Below are positions 52,360 to 60,767 of a DNA stretch of 64,000 nucleotides, piece after piece. The notes under the pieces are model-generated. The model ran no database searches and was not told where the DNA came from. It was given only the letters and a program-made list of their open reading frames with translations. Location of the stretch: contig CBDBIN010000037.1 in the NCBI GenBank assembly GCA_965206125.1, positions 1 to 64,000 on the forward strand, in the 5' to 3' direction. The translations under genes and the position numbers were made by a program. Numbering within the stretch: the first letter of the stretch is position 1; each line of letters starts with the position of its first letter. The DNA comes from CAXWPM01 sp965206125. GTDB lineage: Bacteria > Acidobacteriota > Terriglobia > 20CM-2-55-15.

Positions 52360-53570
52360 CTCAACGGATCGACGCAACACTTTATCTTAAAAGGAAGAGG
52401 TGGAGTGTATGCGGAAAGGGATGCGATTCGGTTTCACGGCGGCGGAGAAGGCGGAGGTATGGGATCGGTGGCGGCGAGGGGAATCTCTGCATGAGATCGG
52501 GCGAGCGTTTGGCAAGCTGTCATCGTCTGTATATTGTCAGCTGGCGCATACCGGAGGCATTCGTCCTCGACCACGACGACGGTCGAGGTTGGCTTTGAGC
52601 CTGTCGGAACGTGAGGAGATCTCCCGCGGGATCGCGGCCGAGCAGTCGTTGCGTTCGATCGCAGAGTGTCTGGGGCGTTCACCCTCGACGGTGAGCCGGG
52701 AGATCCAGCGCAATAGGGGCTATGATGACTACCGGGCGTCTGTCGCCGATGAACAGGCTTGGAACCGGGCCCGTCGCCCGAAGCGATGTCAGTTGGGTCG
52801 CCATCCGCGGTTACGGCGAATGGTGGCGAGGAAGCTCCGGCGGAATTGGTCGCCCGAACAGATCGCCGGCTGGCTGAAGCGATCCTATCCAGAGGATGAG
52901 TCGTATCACGTGTCCCACGAGACGATCTATCGCAGCCTATTCGTGCAGGCGCGCGGGGTGTTTAAGAAAGAACTACTTAGACATCTGAGGTCGAGACGAA
53001 CGATTCGTCGATCCCGACATTCCAGTCACAAAGGTCACGGGAAAGGGGATCTCGCCGATATCGTATCGATTCGTGAGCGCCCGGCCGAGGTCGAAGATCG
53101 TGCCGTTCCCGGTCACTGGGAGGGAGATCTGATAGTGGGATCGAACAACACCTACATTGCGACCCTGGTCGAACGCCATACCCGTTACGTGATGTTGGTG
53201 AAAGTGTCGGATAAACAGACCAAGACCGTCGTGCCTGCACTGATCAAGCACGCGAAGAAACTACCGACCGAGCTGTATAAATCGCTGACCTGGGATCGCG
53301 GCAAGGAAATGGGAGATCATCGGCGGTTTACCCTGGCGACCGACATCGACGTCTACTTCTGCGATCCGCAGAGTCCATGGCAACGTGGTTCCAATGAAAA
53401 CACGAATGGCCTGCTCCGACAGTACTTCCCAAAGAGAACCGACTTATCGGTGCACTCGCAGGCGCACCTGAACAAGGTGGCACGTAAGCTCAATGAACGG
53501 CCGCGTAAGACGCTGGAGTTTGAAACTCCAGCAGAACGATTCAACGCTTGTGTTGCATCGATTGGTTGAG
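52360..53570 (+). mobile_element. IS30-family insertion sequence, copy 2
   Basis: The ends CTCAACGGATCGACGCAACA and, in reverse, CTCAACCAATCGATGCAACA match copy 1 at 17609-18820, in the same orientation. It inserted in the gap between the rpmA terminator and the PAS-LuxR gene, without breaking a visible gene. Confidence 0.87.
52409..53569 (+). CDS. IS30-family transposase
   Basis: Intact DDE transposase, identical to copy 1 except for two residues I can see (NRGYDD, ARKLNE). It has the same HTH stretches and catalytic D, D and E in WEGDLIVG, TWDRGKEMG and GSNENTNG. The ATG at 52409 has AGGAAGAGG upstream; GTG at 52400 is possible. Confidence 0.93.
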   Translation: MRKGMRFGFTAAEKAEVWDRWRRGESLHEIGRAFGKLSSSVYCQLAHTGGIRPRPRRRSRLALSLSEREEISRGIAAEQSLRSIAECLGRSPSTVSREIQRNRGYDDYRASVADEQAWNRARRPKRCQLGRHPRLRRMVARKLRRNWSPEQIAGWLKRSYPEDESYHVSHETIYRSLFVQARGVFKKELLRHLRSRRTIRRSRHSSHKGHGKGDLADIVSIRERPAEVEDRAVPGHWEGDLIVGSNNTYIATLVERHTRYVMLVKVSDKQTKTVVPALIKHAKKLPTELYKSLTWDRGKEMGDHRRFTLATDIDVYFCDPQSPWQRGSNENTNGLLRQYFPKRTDLSVHSQAHLNKVARKLNERPRKTLEFETPAERFNACVASIG

Positions 53571-53615
53571 GTGGCAAGCCAAAGCAGAATTGATGTAGAA
53601 TTTACAATCGAAAAA

Positions 53616-53633
53616 TTAGAACCTAGATTCTAA
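53616..53633. promoter_or_regulatory. Palindrome before the PAS-LuxR gene
   Basis: TTAGAACCTAGATTCTAA is an 18-bp near-perfect palindrome (TTAGAA/TTCTAA around CTAG). It lies 8 bases after a TACAAT hexamer (53603) and 15 bases before the ATG, a place suited to autoregulation. Confidence 0.5.
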
Positions 53634-53648
53634 AAACGAAGGGGAACC

Positions 53649-54413
53649 ATGCCAACGATTGTCACAGCCACTCCGGGCCGCTTGGACGACTATCAGGCTT
53701 TCTTTGAAAACTCGCAGGTCGGCATGTATCGATCAACGCCGGACGGACGATTCCTGGTGGCCAACTCCGCACTGGCTGAGTTGCTGGGATACGAGAGCCC
53801 AAAGCAGCTGATGGGCGAAGTCACCAACATCGGACGGCAGTTGTTCGTCGAACCGCAAGCGCGTCACCGTGCGGCCGAGGAAGCGCACCAGGATGGCTCC
53901 GTCCGCAACGTCGAGTGTCGGCTGCGACGAAAGGACGGAACGACGGTTCTTGTTTCCATCCACTCGCGCGTCGTCTTCGACAAGTCGGGCGAGCCCAGCT
54001 ACTACGAGGGCGCGATGTTCGAGACGTCCCAACAGGACAAGCCAGACCAGGCACCCCTGCCGCTCGGGCAGGGCAATGGTTCGAACGGCGGACCGGATAC
54101 CAGGCTCCGCAAGCAGGTGACCAAACTGGAATCGGCGCTCCATCGCATCGCGGGCGAGTTGGCGTTACTCGGTATGGATCAATCCATCCAGGTTGAACAA
54201 CTCAGCCCCGAGGAACTCGACGGATTCAAGGCTCTGACCCGGCGGGAAACCGAGGTCTTGCGGGCTCTGGTGAGCGGCGATCGCGTCCGAACCATCGCAA
54301 AGAACTTCAACCTTGCACCGAATACGGTGAGGAACCATCTGAAGTCGATTTTCGTCAAGCTCGGCGTGCGGTCGCAGACGGATCTGGTCGAGAAGCTGAA
54401 GAAGAGGATCTAA
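53649..54413 (+). CDS. PAS-domain LuxR-type transcriptional regulator
   Basis: The 254 residues have an N-terminal PAS domain (DYQAFFENSQVGMYRSTPDG, FLVANSALAELLGYESPKQL) with a PAC-like segment (VRNVECRLRRKDGTTVLVSI), a Gly/Asn-rich linker, a coiled-coil-like stretch and a C-terminal LuxR helix-turn-helix: LTRRETEVLRALVSGDRV, TIAKNFNLAPNTVRNHLKSI and FVKLGVRSQTDL. It is probably a one-component sensor of a cytoplasmic signal, since no membrane segment is seen. Its targets are unknown. Confidence 0.87.
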   Translation: MPTIVTATPGRLDDYQAFFENSQVGMYRSTPDGRFLVANSALAELLGYESPKQLMGEVTNIGRQLFVEPQARHRAAEEAHQDGSVRNVECRLRRKDGTTVLVSIHSRVVFDKSGEPSYYEGAMFETSQQDKPDQAPLPLGQGNGSNGGPDTRLRKQVTKLESALHRIAGELALLGMDQSIQVEQLSPEELDGFKALTRRETEVLRALVSGDRVRTIAKNFNLAPNTVRNHLKSIFVKLGVRSQTDLVEKLKKRI

Positions 54414-54421
54414 GCGGAGCT

Positions 54422-54693
54422 AGTGGCCTGTACCACCCATATTGGGACCAGCGTTGCGGCCAAATGGTATTGGATTCAAGGAATCGGCGCCGAGGAAATG
54501 GCTTTCATTGCGAGAAGCCGATGACGCCGAAGACGATGCAATTTCGCCGCAACCCTTCGGGCCGATGGGGGTTCGAGGCGATCTCGTCGTTGCGACCCGT
54601 CGTCGATGAATGAGCATCGACTTCCGACTCACGCCTCGACCTCGCCTCGAAGACCCATCGGCGCTGGTCCCAATATGGGTGGTACAGGCCACT
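54422..54693. mobile_element. MITE-like element with 32-bp terminal inverted repeats, long copy
   Basis: Perfect inverted ends: AGTGGCCTGTACCACCCATA through GACCAGCG, and CGCTGGTC through GGTGGTACAGGCCACT. 272 bp; it has about 83 bp more than the copy at 48182, placed before the right end. Flanking T and A on the two sides suggest TA targeting. The right end forms the TAG stop of the protease gene. Confidence 0.87.
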
Positions 54694-55357
54694 AAAGGTC
54701 TTCGTCCAGACCGTAGACGCGGCGTAGGATCTCCCTGTCGTTCTCCGACAATCCCGAGTGGAAGCGGATGTCGGACCGGCCGTCCAACAATCTGCGGTAT
54801 CGCTCGAAGTATTCCACGATGTCGCCGCCGAAGCTGAACGAGTACATGATGTCGGCGAAATCATCGGTGTGGGGCAGCCCGACGGCATGGCCGAGTTCGT
54901 GGATCGCGGTCAAGTAAACGATCGTGTCCCGCAGTAGCGGATCCTTTTCTGAGGCGGTCGCCAATGCCGGCCCCAGAGCTGCGATGTCGGGCATGACGAA
55001 CACCAGCGCGCCAGGTCTGCCGCCGACACGAATCCGGCGAGTCTCGCCGAACCGCCCCTGGTTTCCGCCAACCCAGCTGATGCGGATCAGCGCTCGTTCC
55101 TCCGAGGCCGCTTCGACAAATCGCAGCAGCCCGTCGCTCTCCCGCGCCCACGCATCGAGAGCTGTCCGCGCCAGATCCTGATCGGTGGCCTGATATCCCG
55201 AAACACCCTGCCCGTCGGCTATCCAGAAGGTAACGGGCTCGCTCGGATCGAGCGGCCCCATGGTCGTCAGGAACAACTGCTCGGGTGCAGGCGCCGACCG
55301 GGCGACCAGCACCGACAGCAACACCGTCAGCAGGGCGACGTAGGGAAGACGTATCAC
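54692..55357 (-). CDS. Matrixin-like zinc metalloprotease, secreted
   Basis: The 221 residues from GTG at 55357, which overlaps the pyrE stop. A signal peptide (ALLTVLLSVLVARSAPA) precedes the metzincin domain. The zinc motif is LTAIHELGHAVGLPHTDDFA (HExxHxxGxxH) with Met-turn region IMYSFSF. QATDQDLARTALDAWARESD is the typical start of the domain. The stop codon TAG is formed with the end of a MITE-like element, so the original C-terminus may have been longer. Confidence 0.82.
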   Translation of the reverse strand: MIRLPYVALLTVLLSVLVARSAPAPEQLFLTTMGPLDPSEPVTFWIADGQGVSGYQATDQDLARTALDAWARESDGLLRFVEAASEERALIRISWVGGNQGRFGETRRIRVGGRPGALVFVMPDIAALGPALATASEKDPLLRDTIVYLTAIHELGHAVGLPHTDDFADIMYSFSFGGDIVEYFERYRRLLDGRSDIRFHSGLSENDREILRRVYGLDEDL

Positions 55358-55923
55358 GATGCCGGCACCACGCCTTCGGGAAGCAGTTCGTCGACGGTAA
55401 ACAGCGGAAAGAAAGGATACCTGGCGGCGATCGTCTCTCCGCCGCCCTCCAGTCGATCGACGACGCACATCGTGGCAACCACACGGTAGCCCGCCTCCTC
55501 GACACGGTCGCAGGCTTCCAGCATTGAACCACCGGTGGTGCAGACATCGTCGACGACGATCACCGAGGCACCCGGTTCGCCGCTCCAACCCTCGATCTGC
55601 CGACCCCGTCCGTGCTTCTTGGATTCCTTACGGACGATAAATGCTGGGAGGGGTGTCTGCTCGATCTCGCTTACGACGGCGACGGCCGAGACGATGGGGT
55701 CGGCTCCGAGAGTCAGACCGCCGACCGCTACCGCATGGATACCATTGTCGCGGATCGACTTGAGCATCAATCTCGCCGTCAACAGCGCCCCTCGGGGATG
55801 GAGCGTCGTTACGCGGCAGTCGAGGTAGTAGGACGCCTTCTTTCCGGAGGTAAGGACGAAATCGCCCATTCTGAGCGAATGCTCACGGATCACTTCGATC
55901 AGCGCCTGCCGGTCGGCATCCAT
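55354..55923 (-). CDS. pyrE: Orotate phosphoribosyltransferase
   Basis: Forms OMP from orotate and PRPP. The 189 residues show GDFVLTSGKKASYYLDCR, TARLMLKSIRDNGIHAVAVG, FIVRKESKKHGRGRQIEG (catalytic K/H region) and the PRPP loop VIVVDDVCTTGGSMLEA. The length is slightly short, as in many bacteria. It overlaps the protease start and may share a transcript with the lipoprotein genes upstream. Confidence 0.95.
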   Translation of the reverse strand: MDADRQALIEVIREHSLRMGDFVLTSGKKASYYLDCRVTTLHPRGALLTARLMLKSIRDNGIHAVAVGGLTLGADPIVSAVAVVSEIEQTPLPAFIVRKESKKHGRGRQIEGWSGEPGASVIVVDDVCTTGGSMLEACDRVEEAGYRVVATMCVVDRLEGGGETIAARYPFFPLFTVDELLPEGVVPAS

Positions 55924-55947
55924 TCCCGGGAGTATAGCACCGCGGCT

Positions 55948-57243
55948 TCAGTGGGCCGGTGGACCTCCGGGTGGTTTGGCCTTGGTGGCAGGAATCCGGA
56001 TCAGGATGGGCTGAACCGGCTCCGGCTTGTCCTTGTCTTCTTTCTCATCATCTTCATTTTCTGCCTCATCATCTTCCGCGTCCGGATCGGTCTGTTCCTT
56101 ATCCTCGTCCTCTTCCTCGGGGTCATGCTCTCGTCGGGATTCGTGTTTTCTCCTGAGTCTGGGCTCGTCTCGATCCTGTTCGGCCTGCTCCTCCTCCTTG
56201 TCTTCCTTGTCTTCCTGGTCTTCACCCTCGCTCCGGGATTGTTCCCGCTTAGACTCGAAGTACTCACTGAGGACGTGCCCGACAGTCGAACTGATGATAC
56301 CCAGGGTCCGTAGCGTGGTGGCGGAGCGTGCGCTTCGGTGGGCGCTCTCGGCCATCGCAGTCTTAGCAGTGAGCGCCGGGTGGTTCACGTCCAGACGCGC
56401 GGCCTCGCCGTAACGCTGGAGAGACTCCTTGTACTTGCCGTCGTCATACAGCGCGTCACCGGCCCTGACGAAGGATGCCGCGCGGGAACGCTGGTCCTCG
56501 ATGCGGTATTTCAGCGATTCGTATTCAGCGGGGGTCAGCCCCGACAGCAGGGCTCGGTTGAGCGTCTGATCGGCAGCGCTCAATTCTCCGGCGGACAGGA
56601 ACCGCACGACGTTGGCTCGCATCGCCCCCAGTTCGGCGATACGCCGGCGTTCGGCATCCAGTGCAGTCTTCACCCTGTAGAAGTTCAGGCCGGAATCGTT
56701 TTCGGCGCCCGCCTCTTCGAGTATGGTGAATGACGCCTCCAGGAAGCCGATGCGTTGGGGCCCTTCGGCCAGCTCGAACAAGTGGATGGCTTCGGCGATC
56801 CTGTCGTCTCGCCACACCAGAAACTCCTCCCAGCCCCGTTCGATGTCGGACGGAGTTGCTCCGACCAACACCCATGAGAAACCGTCCTCGAACCCCTGCC
56901 GGATGAAGCTCGGCTGGATCATGCTCGATGCGCGCAGACGGAAAGTGCTTTCGAGCGTACGCTCGGCCGATCGCGCGTCACGAACCCGGGTCGAGTCCCG
57001 CACTACCTTGGACACGAGCAAGGGGCCGCGGGTCAGCAGGTCGTCGAGCGCTTTCAAATGTGCGGCGCGGCGCGCCACGTCGGGCTCGCCGCGCACCTTC
57101 TCCACACCGTATCCCCATGCCAGGTCCACTGGAACCCCGGTCGGCGGCCCCAGCTGCACGGGCCGGACACCCGCGCACGAGACCGCTAGCAGGGAAACAG
57201 CAATCGCCAGGACGGGACGCGACATTTCTTTCCAAGCCTCCAT
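55948..57243 (-). CDS. Lipoprotein with TPR-like region and very acidic C-terminal tail
   Basis: A 431-residue protein with a lipobox signal (VLAIAVSLLAVSCAG; start at 57243 or 57225). The body is mainly helical, with a TPR-like unit near FVRAGDALYDDGKYKESLQR. The last 110 residues are a low-complexity E/D/K tract (EEDEDKEQTDPDAEDD) ending KPEPVQPILIRIP. It follows the LPP20-like lipoprotein gene by 12 bp, so the two probably act together at the outer membrane. The function is not recognised. Confidence 0.65.
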   Translation of the reverse strand: MEAWKEMSRPVLAIAVSLLAVSCAGVRPVQLGPPTGVPVDLAWGYGVEKVRGEPDVARRAAHLKALDDLLTRGPLLVSKVVRDSTRVRDARSAERTLESTFRLRASSMIQPSFIRQGFEDGFSWVLVGATPSDIERGWEEFLVWRDDRIAEAIHLFELAEGPQRIGFLEASFTILEEAGAENDSGLNFYRVKTALDAERRRIAELGAMRANVVRFLSAGELSAADQTLNRALLSGLTPAEYESLKYRIEDQRSRAASFVRAGDALYDDGKYKESLQRYGEAARLDVNHPALTAKTAMAESAHRSARSATTLRTLGIISSTVGHVLSEYFESKREQSRSEGEDQEDKEDKEEEQAEQDRDEPRLRRKHESRREHDPEEEDEDKEQTDPDAEDDEAENEDDEKEDKDKPEPVQPILIRIPATKAKPPGGPPAH

Positions 57244-57255
57244 GGGGACACTCTC

Positions 57256-57858
57256 TCAGTTCCGGTTGCCTCGGTTCTCCGCCTGGGCCCGGCGCAACTG
57301 TTGTTCGTGGAACAGCGTGAGGCTCTGGATATCCGCGCTGACGGTCCCATGACCGGAAAGGGATGCTGTCAACTGATCCTTGATAGCAGTATCGATCAGG
57401 TCCTGGCTGAGCTGGACGAGCCGATCCATCAGATGCTCGTCAACTTCGCTCTTGGCCATGTAGACGCGGCAGTAGACGGTGCCGGTGTTCTGGCCGATCC
57501 GGTATTCGATGAACTTCTTGCCGACAAGCGGGACGCTCGTCGAAAGGTTGCGAACGGCGGTAAACAACGATGCGTCGGAACCACGGCTGCTGATGACCTC
57601 GCTAACCTGGGACGTAACCGTCTCGAAGATGTTCGAGCCCAGATCGGACATTGCCTGGCTGCGGGCCATCTCCTGGGCAATTCGGAGGTCCTTATGTTTG
57701 GCCAGGCCCATACCCTCGTACGTAGCCACTGGGATCGGCTCGAAAGGATAGAGGAGCGAAGTGGGTTCCAGAGCGGGGTTGACCGAACTCATGCTCTTGC
57801 CGCAACCCGCGGCGGTCAACCCGATCAACAAAACCAGCGAAAGAGTACGTAATCTCAT
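57256..57858 (-). CDS. LPP20-family lipoprotein
   Basis: About 200 residues from MRLRTLSLVLLIGLTAAGCG at 57858 (lipobox TAAGC). The LPP20 pattern is visible: GMGLAKHKDLRIAQEMARSQ, AMSDLGSNIFETVTSQVSEV and VGKKFIEYRIGQNTGTVYCR. Relatives are surface or flagellar-associated lipoproteins. The codons between 57936 and 57858 are unlike a signal peptide and are not included. Confidence 0.78.
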   Translation of the reverse strand: MRLRTLSLVLLIGLTAAGCGKSMSSVNPALEPTSLLYPFEPIPVATYEGMGLAKHKDLRIAQEMARSQAMSDLGSNIFETVTSQVSEVISSRGSDASLFTAVRNLSTSVPLVGKKFIEYRIGQNTGTVYCRVYMAKSEVDEHLMDRLVQLSQDLIDTAIKDQLTASLSGHGTVSADIQSLTLFHEQQLRRAQAENRGNRN

Positions 57859-57907
57859 GGACAAATCACCTCCGCCGGACCGCGGCATGGCCGCACCTGT
57901 CCGGAAT

Positions 57908-57939
57908 GAGGTGTCTCCAACAATCGAGGGAGACACCTC
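57908..57939. repeat. Perfect 11-bp-arm hairpin upstream of the LPP20-like gene
   Basis: GAGGTGTCTCC and GGAGACACCTC around a 10-base loop. It is followed by AAAAAA on the plus strand, so on the minus strand the T-run precedes the stem and it is not a terminator for that direction. It may lie in the 5' leader of the LPP20-like gene. Confidence 0.6.
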
Positions 57940-57962
57940 AAAAAATCATTGCCGTGAATCCA

Positions 57963-58187
57963 GGGATCCGTAACTACTACCGGCTTCGACGGGGGGGTGC
58001 GGAAAGGCGAGAAGAAAAACACGGTGCATAGCAGCCCGTGCCCTCTTGGCCACCGCCCTGTATGGAATGGGAGAGCCTCTTGTGGTACAAAAGAACTTCG
58101 TTCTTATGACACGGATTCCACGTCGTACCTGCCCGTTCACGCGGCTTCATTCCACATACAATCGCGCATGAGACACTGGGGGACTCG
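57963..58187. other. Structured-looking intergenic region before pckA
   Basis: No gene. Candidate pairings on the plus strand: CACGG/CCGTG near 58019-58045, AAGAAC/GTTCTT around TTC (58089-58103), and TGTATGGAATG (58059) with CATTCCACATACA (58148) at long range. This could be a pckA leader RNA, a small RNA, or simply promoters for divergent genes. I could not match it to a known RNA family. Confidence 0.35.
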
Positions 58188-59744
58188 ATGAATGAAGGAA
58201 TCGTCTCGCGCCGAGTACGCGACATCCACCGCAATCTGACGACACCCGTGCTCTACGAGCACATCGTGCGGCGAAAAGAAGGTCTCATCGCTCATATGGG
58301 ACCGATCATCGCCCACACTGGAGCGCGCACCGGCCGATCGCCGAAGGACAAATTCATCGTCCGGGAACCGTCCTCGGCCGACAAGGTCTGGTGGGGTCCA
58401 GTCAACACCGCGATCGACATCGAACGCGCCGATGCGCTCCTGAATCGCATGGAGGGCTACCTCCAGGGTCGTGATGTCTACATCCAGGACTGCTACGCCG
58501 GAGCCGATCCGGAACATCGACTGGCAATCCAGGTCATAACGGAAACGGCGTGGCACAGCCTTTTTGCCCGTAACGTCTTCATCCGCAGGACGACCCGGGA
58601 AGTCCCGGATTTCACGATTCTGAACCTGCCGAATTTCCACGCGATACCGGAAATCGACGGTACGAATTCCGAAGCGTTCGTCCTCGTCGACTTCGCGCGC
58701 AAACTGGTCATGATCGGGGGCACGAATTACGCCGGGGAGATCAAGAAATCGGTCTTCACGATCATGAACTTCCTGCTCCCCGAAAGGGATGTCTTCCCGA
58801 TGCACTGCTCCGCGAACATCGGTGCGAACGGCGCCTCGGCGATCCTGTTCGGCCTGTCGGGAACGGGCAAGACGACGCTGTCGGCCGATCCGGACCGACG
58901 CCTGATCGGAGATGACGAACACGGCTGGGGGGACACGGGCGTGTTCAACTTCGAGGGTGGCTGCTACGCGAAGGTCATCCGTCTTTCGGGCGAGGCCGAG
59001 CCCGACATCTACGCGGCAACACGACGGTTCGGTACGGTCATCGAGAACGCTGTGATCGACCCGGAAACCCGTGTGGTGGATCTTGATGACGACACGATCA
59101 CCGAAAACACGCGGGCCGCTTACCCGCTGTCCTACATCCGAAACATCGAGCCCAGCGGCCTGGGAGGGCACCCGAAAACGATCATCATGCTAACCGCCGA
59201 CGCATTCGGCGTGCTGCCGCCGGTCTCGCGGTTGACTCCGGAACAGGCGATGTATCACTTCATCTCCGGCTACACGGCGAAGGTCGCGGGCACCGAAGCC
59301 GGAGTCGGCAAGGAACCGCAAGCGACGTTCAGCACTTGCTTTGGTGCTCCTTTCATGGCGCGGCACCCTCACGTCTACGCAAACCTGCTGCGCGAACGAA
59401 TGGAGAAACACCGGTCCTCCTGCTGGCTCGTCAATACCGGTTGGACCGGCGGGCCCTTCGGAACCGGGCGGCGGATGGAGATCGCGCACACGCGCACCAT
59501 GGTCAAAGCCGCGTTGGATGGGCTGCTCGACGACGCACCGACTCGAACCGATCCAGTCTTTAACCTCGAAGTCCCCACAGTCTGTCCGGGAGTGCCGGAA
59601 GGCGTCCTCAATCCGCGGGATACATGGGCCAACAAGAACGCCTACGATTCCAAGGCCGGCGAACTGGCTGGAAGATTCAAGGAAAACTTCGAGGACTACG
59701 CCGCGGGCATCGAAGCAACTGTCGCAACGGCCGGACCGAGGTAG
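58188..59744 (+). CDS. pckA: Phosphoenolpyruvate carboxykinase (ATP)
   Basis: Converts oxaloacetate and ATP to PEP, the entry step of gluconeogenesis. The 518 residues show GARTGRSPKDKFIVREPS, the metal-binding FPMHCSANIGANGASAILFG, the P-loop GLSGTGKTTLSADP and DDEHGWGDTGVFNFEGGCYA. The C-terminal STCFGAPFMARHPHVYANLL and NTGWTGGPFGTGRRM complete the family. It is followed by fabI after 9 bp. Confidence 0.97.
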   Translation: MNEGIVSRRVRDIHRNLTTPVLYEHIVRRKEGLIAHMGPIIAHTGARTGRSPKDKFIVREPSSADKVWWGPVNTAIDIERADALLNRMEGYLQGRDVYIQDCYAGADPEHRLAIQVITETAWHSLFARNVFIRRTTREVPDFTILNLPNFHAIPEIDGTNSEAFVLVDFARKLVMIGGTNYAGEIKKSVFTIMNFLLPERDVFPMHCSANIGANGASAILFGLSGTGKTTLSADPDRRLIGDDEHGWGDTGVFNFEGGCYAKVIRLSGEAEPDIYAATRRFGTVIENAVIDPETRVVDLDDDTITENTRAAYPLSYIRNIEPSGLGGHPKTIIMLTADAFGVLPPVSRLTPEQAMYHFISGYTAKVAGTEAGVGKEPQATFSTCFGAPFMARHPHVYANLLRERMEKHRSSCWLVNTGWTGGPFGTGRRMEIAHTRTMVKAALDGLLDDAPTRTDPVFNLEVPTVCPGVPEGVLNPRDTWANKNAYDSKAGELAGRFKENFEDYAAGIEATVATAGPR

Positions 59745-59753
59745 GACGGACCG

Positions 59754-60521
59754 ATGCTGTTGGAAGGAAAGACCGGCCTGGTGATGGGTGTGGCCAACAA
59801 GCGCAGCATCGCCTGGGCCATCGCTCGGTCCGCGCACTCCGCGGGCGCCCGCCTCATCCTCACTTACCAGAGCGAACGCCTCGGCGACAACGTCAGAAAG
59901 CTCGCACCGGACCTGGGTGACCCGTTGCTGTTGCCCTGCGATGTGGCAAACGACGAGGAAATCGACCGGATGGCGACTCGGATCCACGACGAGGCCGGCG
60001 GCCTGGACTTTGTCGTACATGCCCTGGCGTACGCGCCGCGGGAGGAACTGGGCGGATCGTTCATGACGACCTCGCGCGAGGGATTCCGGATCGCTCTGGA
60101 CGTCAGCGCGTACTCGCTGATTGCGGTGGCCCGCCGAGCGGCTCCCCTGATGAAGGGCAGGGATGGAAGCATCATCACGCTGACCTACCTCGGCAGCGAC
60201 CGGGTCGTTGCAGGCTACAACGTCATGGGAGTGGCCAAGGCCGCTCTCGAAGCGTCGGTGCGTTACCTGGCGAACGACCTGGGACCCGACGGTATCCGGG
60301 TCAACGCCATCTCGGCCGGGCCGATCCGCACGCTGGCCTCTTCGGCCGTGTCCGGCATCTCGGGCATGGTCAGGCTCCACTCCGAACGTGCCCCGATGAG
60401 AAAGCCTACCGAAACAAATGAGGTCGGCGATGCCGCGTTGTTCCTGGCCAGTTCCCTGTCCCGGGGAGTGACGGGCGAAGTCATCTATGTCGACGGCGGA
60501 TACCACATCCTGGGAGTCTGA
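59754..60521 (+). CDS. fabI: Enoyl-[acyl-carrier-protein] reductase (NADH)
   Basis: Last reduction of type II fatty-acid elongation. The 255 residues have the FabI opening GLVMGVANKRSIAWAIARS, LTYQSERLGDNVRKLAP, VVHALAYAPREELGG and the active site Y-x6-K in YNVMGVAKAALEAS, then ISAGPIRTLASSAVSGISGM and the ending GGYHILGV. It is the triclosan-target family. A hairpin AGCCCT/AGGGCT at 60703-60717 in the 246-bp gap behind it may end the transcript. Confidence 0.96.
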   Translation: MLLEGKTGLVMGVANKRSIAWAIARSAHSAGARLILTYQSERLGDNVRKLAPDLGDPLLLPCDVANDEEIDRMATRIHDEAGGLDFVVHALAYAPREELGGSFMTTSREGFRIALDVSAYSLIAVARRAAPLMKGRDGSIITLTYLGSDRVVAGYNVMGVAKAALEASVRYLANDLGPDGIRVNAISAGPIRTLASSAVSGISGMVRLHSERAPMRKPTETNEVGDAALFLASSLSRGVTGEVIYVDGGYHILGV

Positions 60522-60767
60522 CTCGGGCGCAACATCAGGCGGCCAAGGTCCCGCCCTACCGACCGTTCAAAGATCTCACCTCCACATTGGCCGACGAACG
60601 TTCGAAAGCTCTAGCAAGCCTGAATCAAACCGTCCAGCAGCCCTTCGCGATAGTCGGGTTTACACTATGGTGCGGACTACGACGTCTACGACTGCCATTC
60701 AGAGCCCTGCTAGGGCTTTAGGCGACTTTCACCATGGGCTTCCCGGGCGGCAAGGGGAAATCATGAA

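Noticed and set aside
17609..53570. Composite transposon bounded by the two IS30 copies
   Set aside because: The interval contains essential housekeeping operons and is far too large; independent insertions are more likely.
57975..58000. GGCTTCGACGGGG resembling the 5' end of tmRNA
   Set aside because: No room for a roughly 350-nt tmRNA before pckA, no TrpC-like arm with CCA end and no tag-peptide frame follow.
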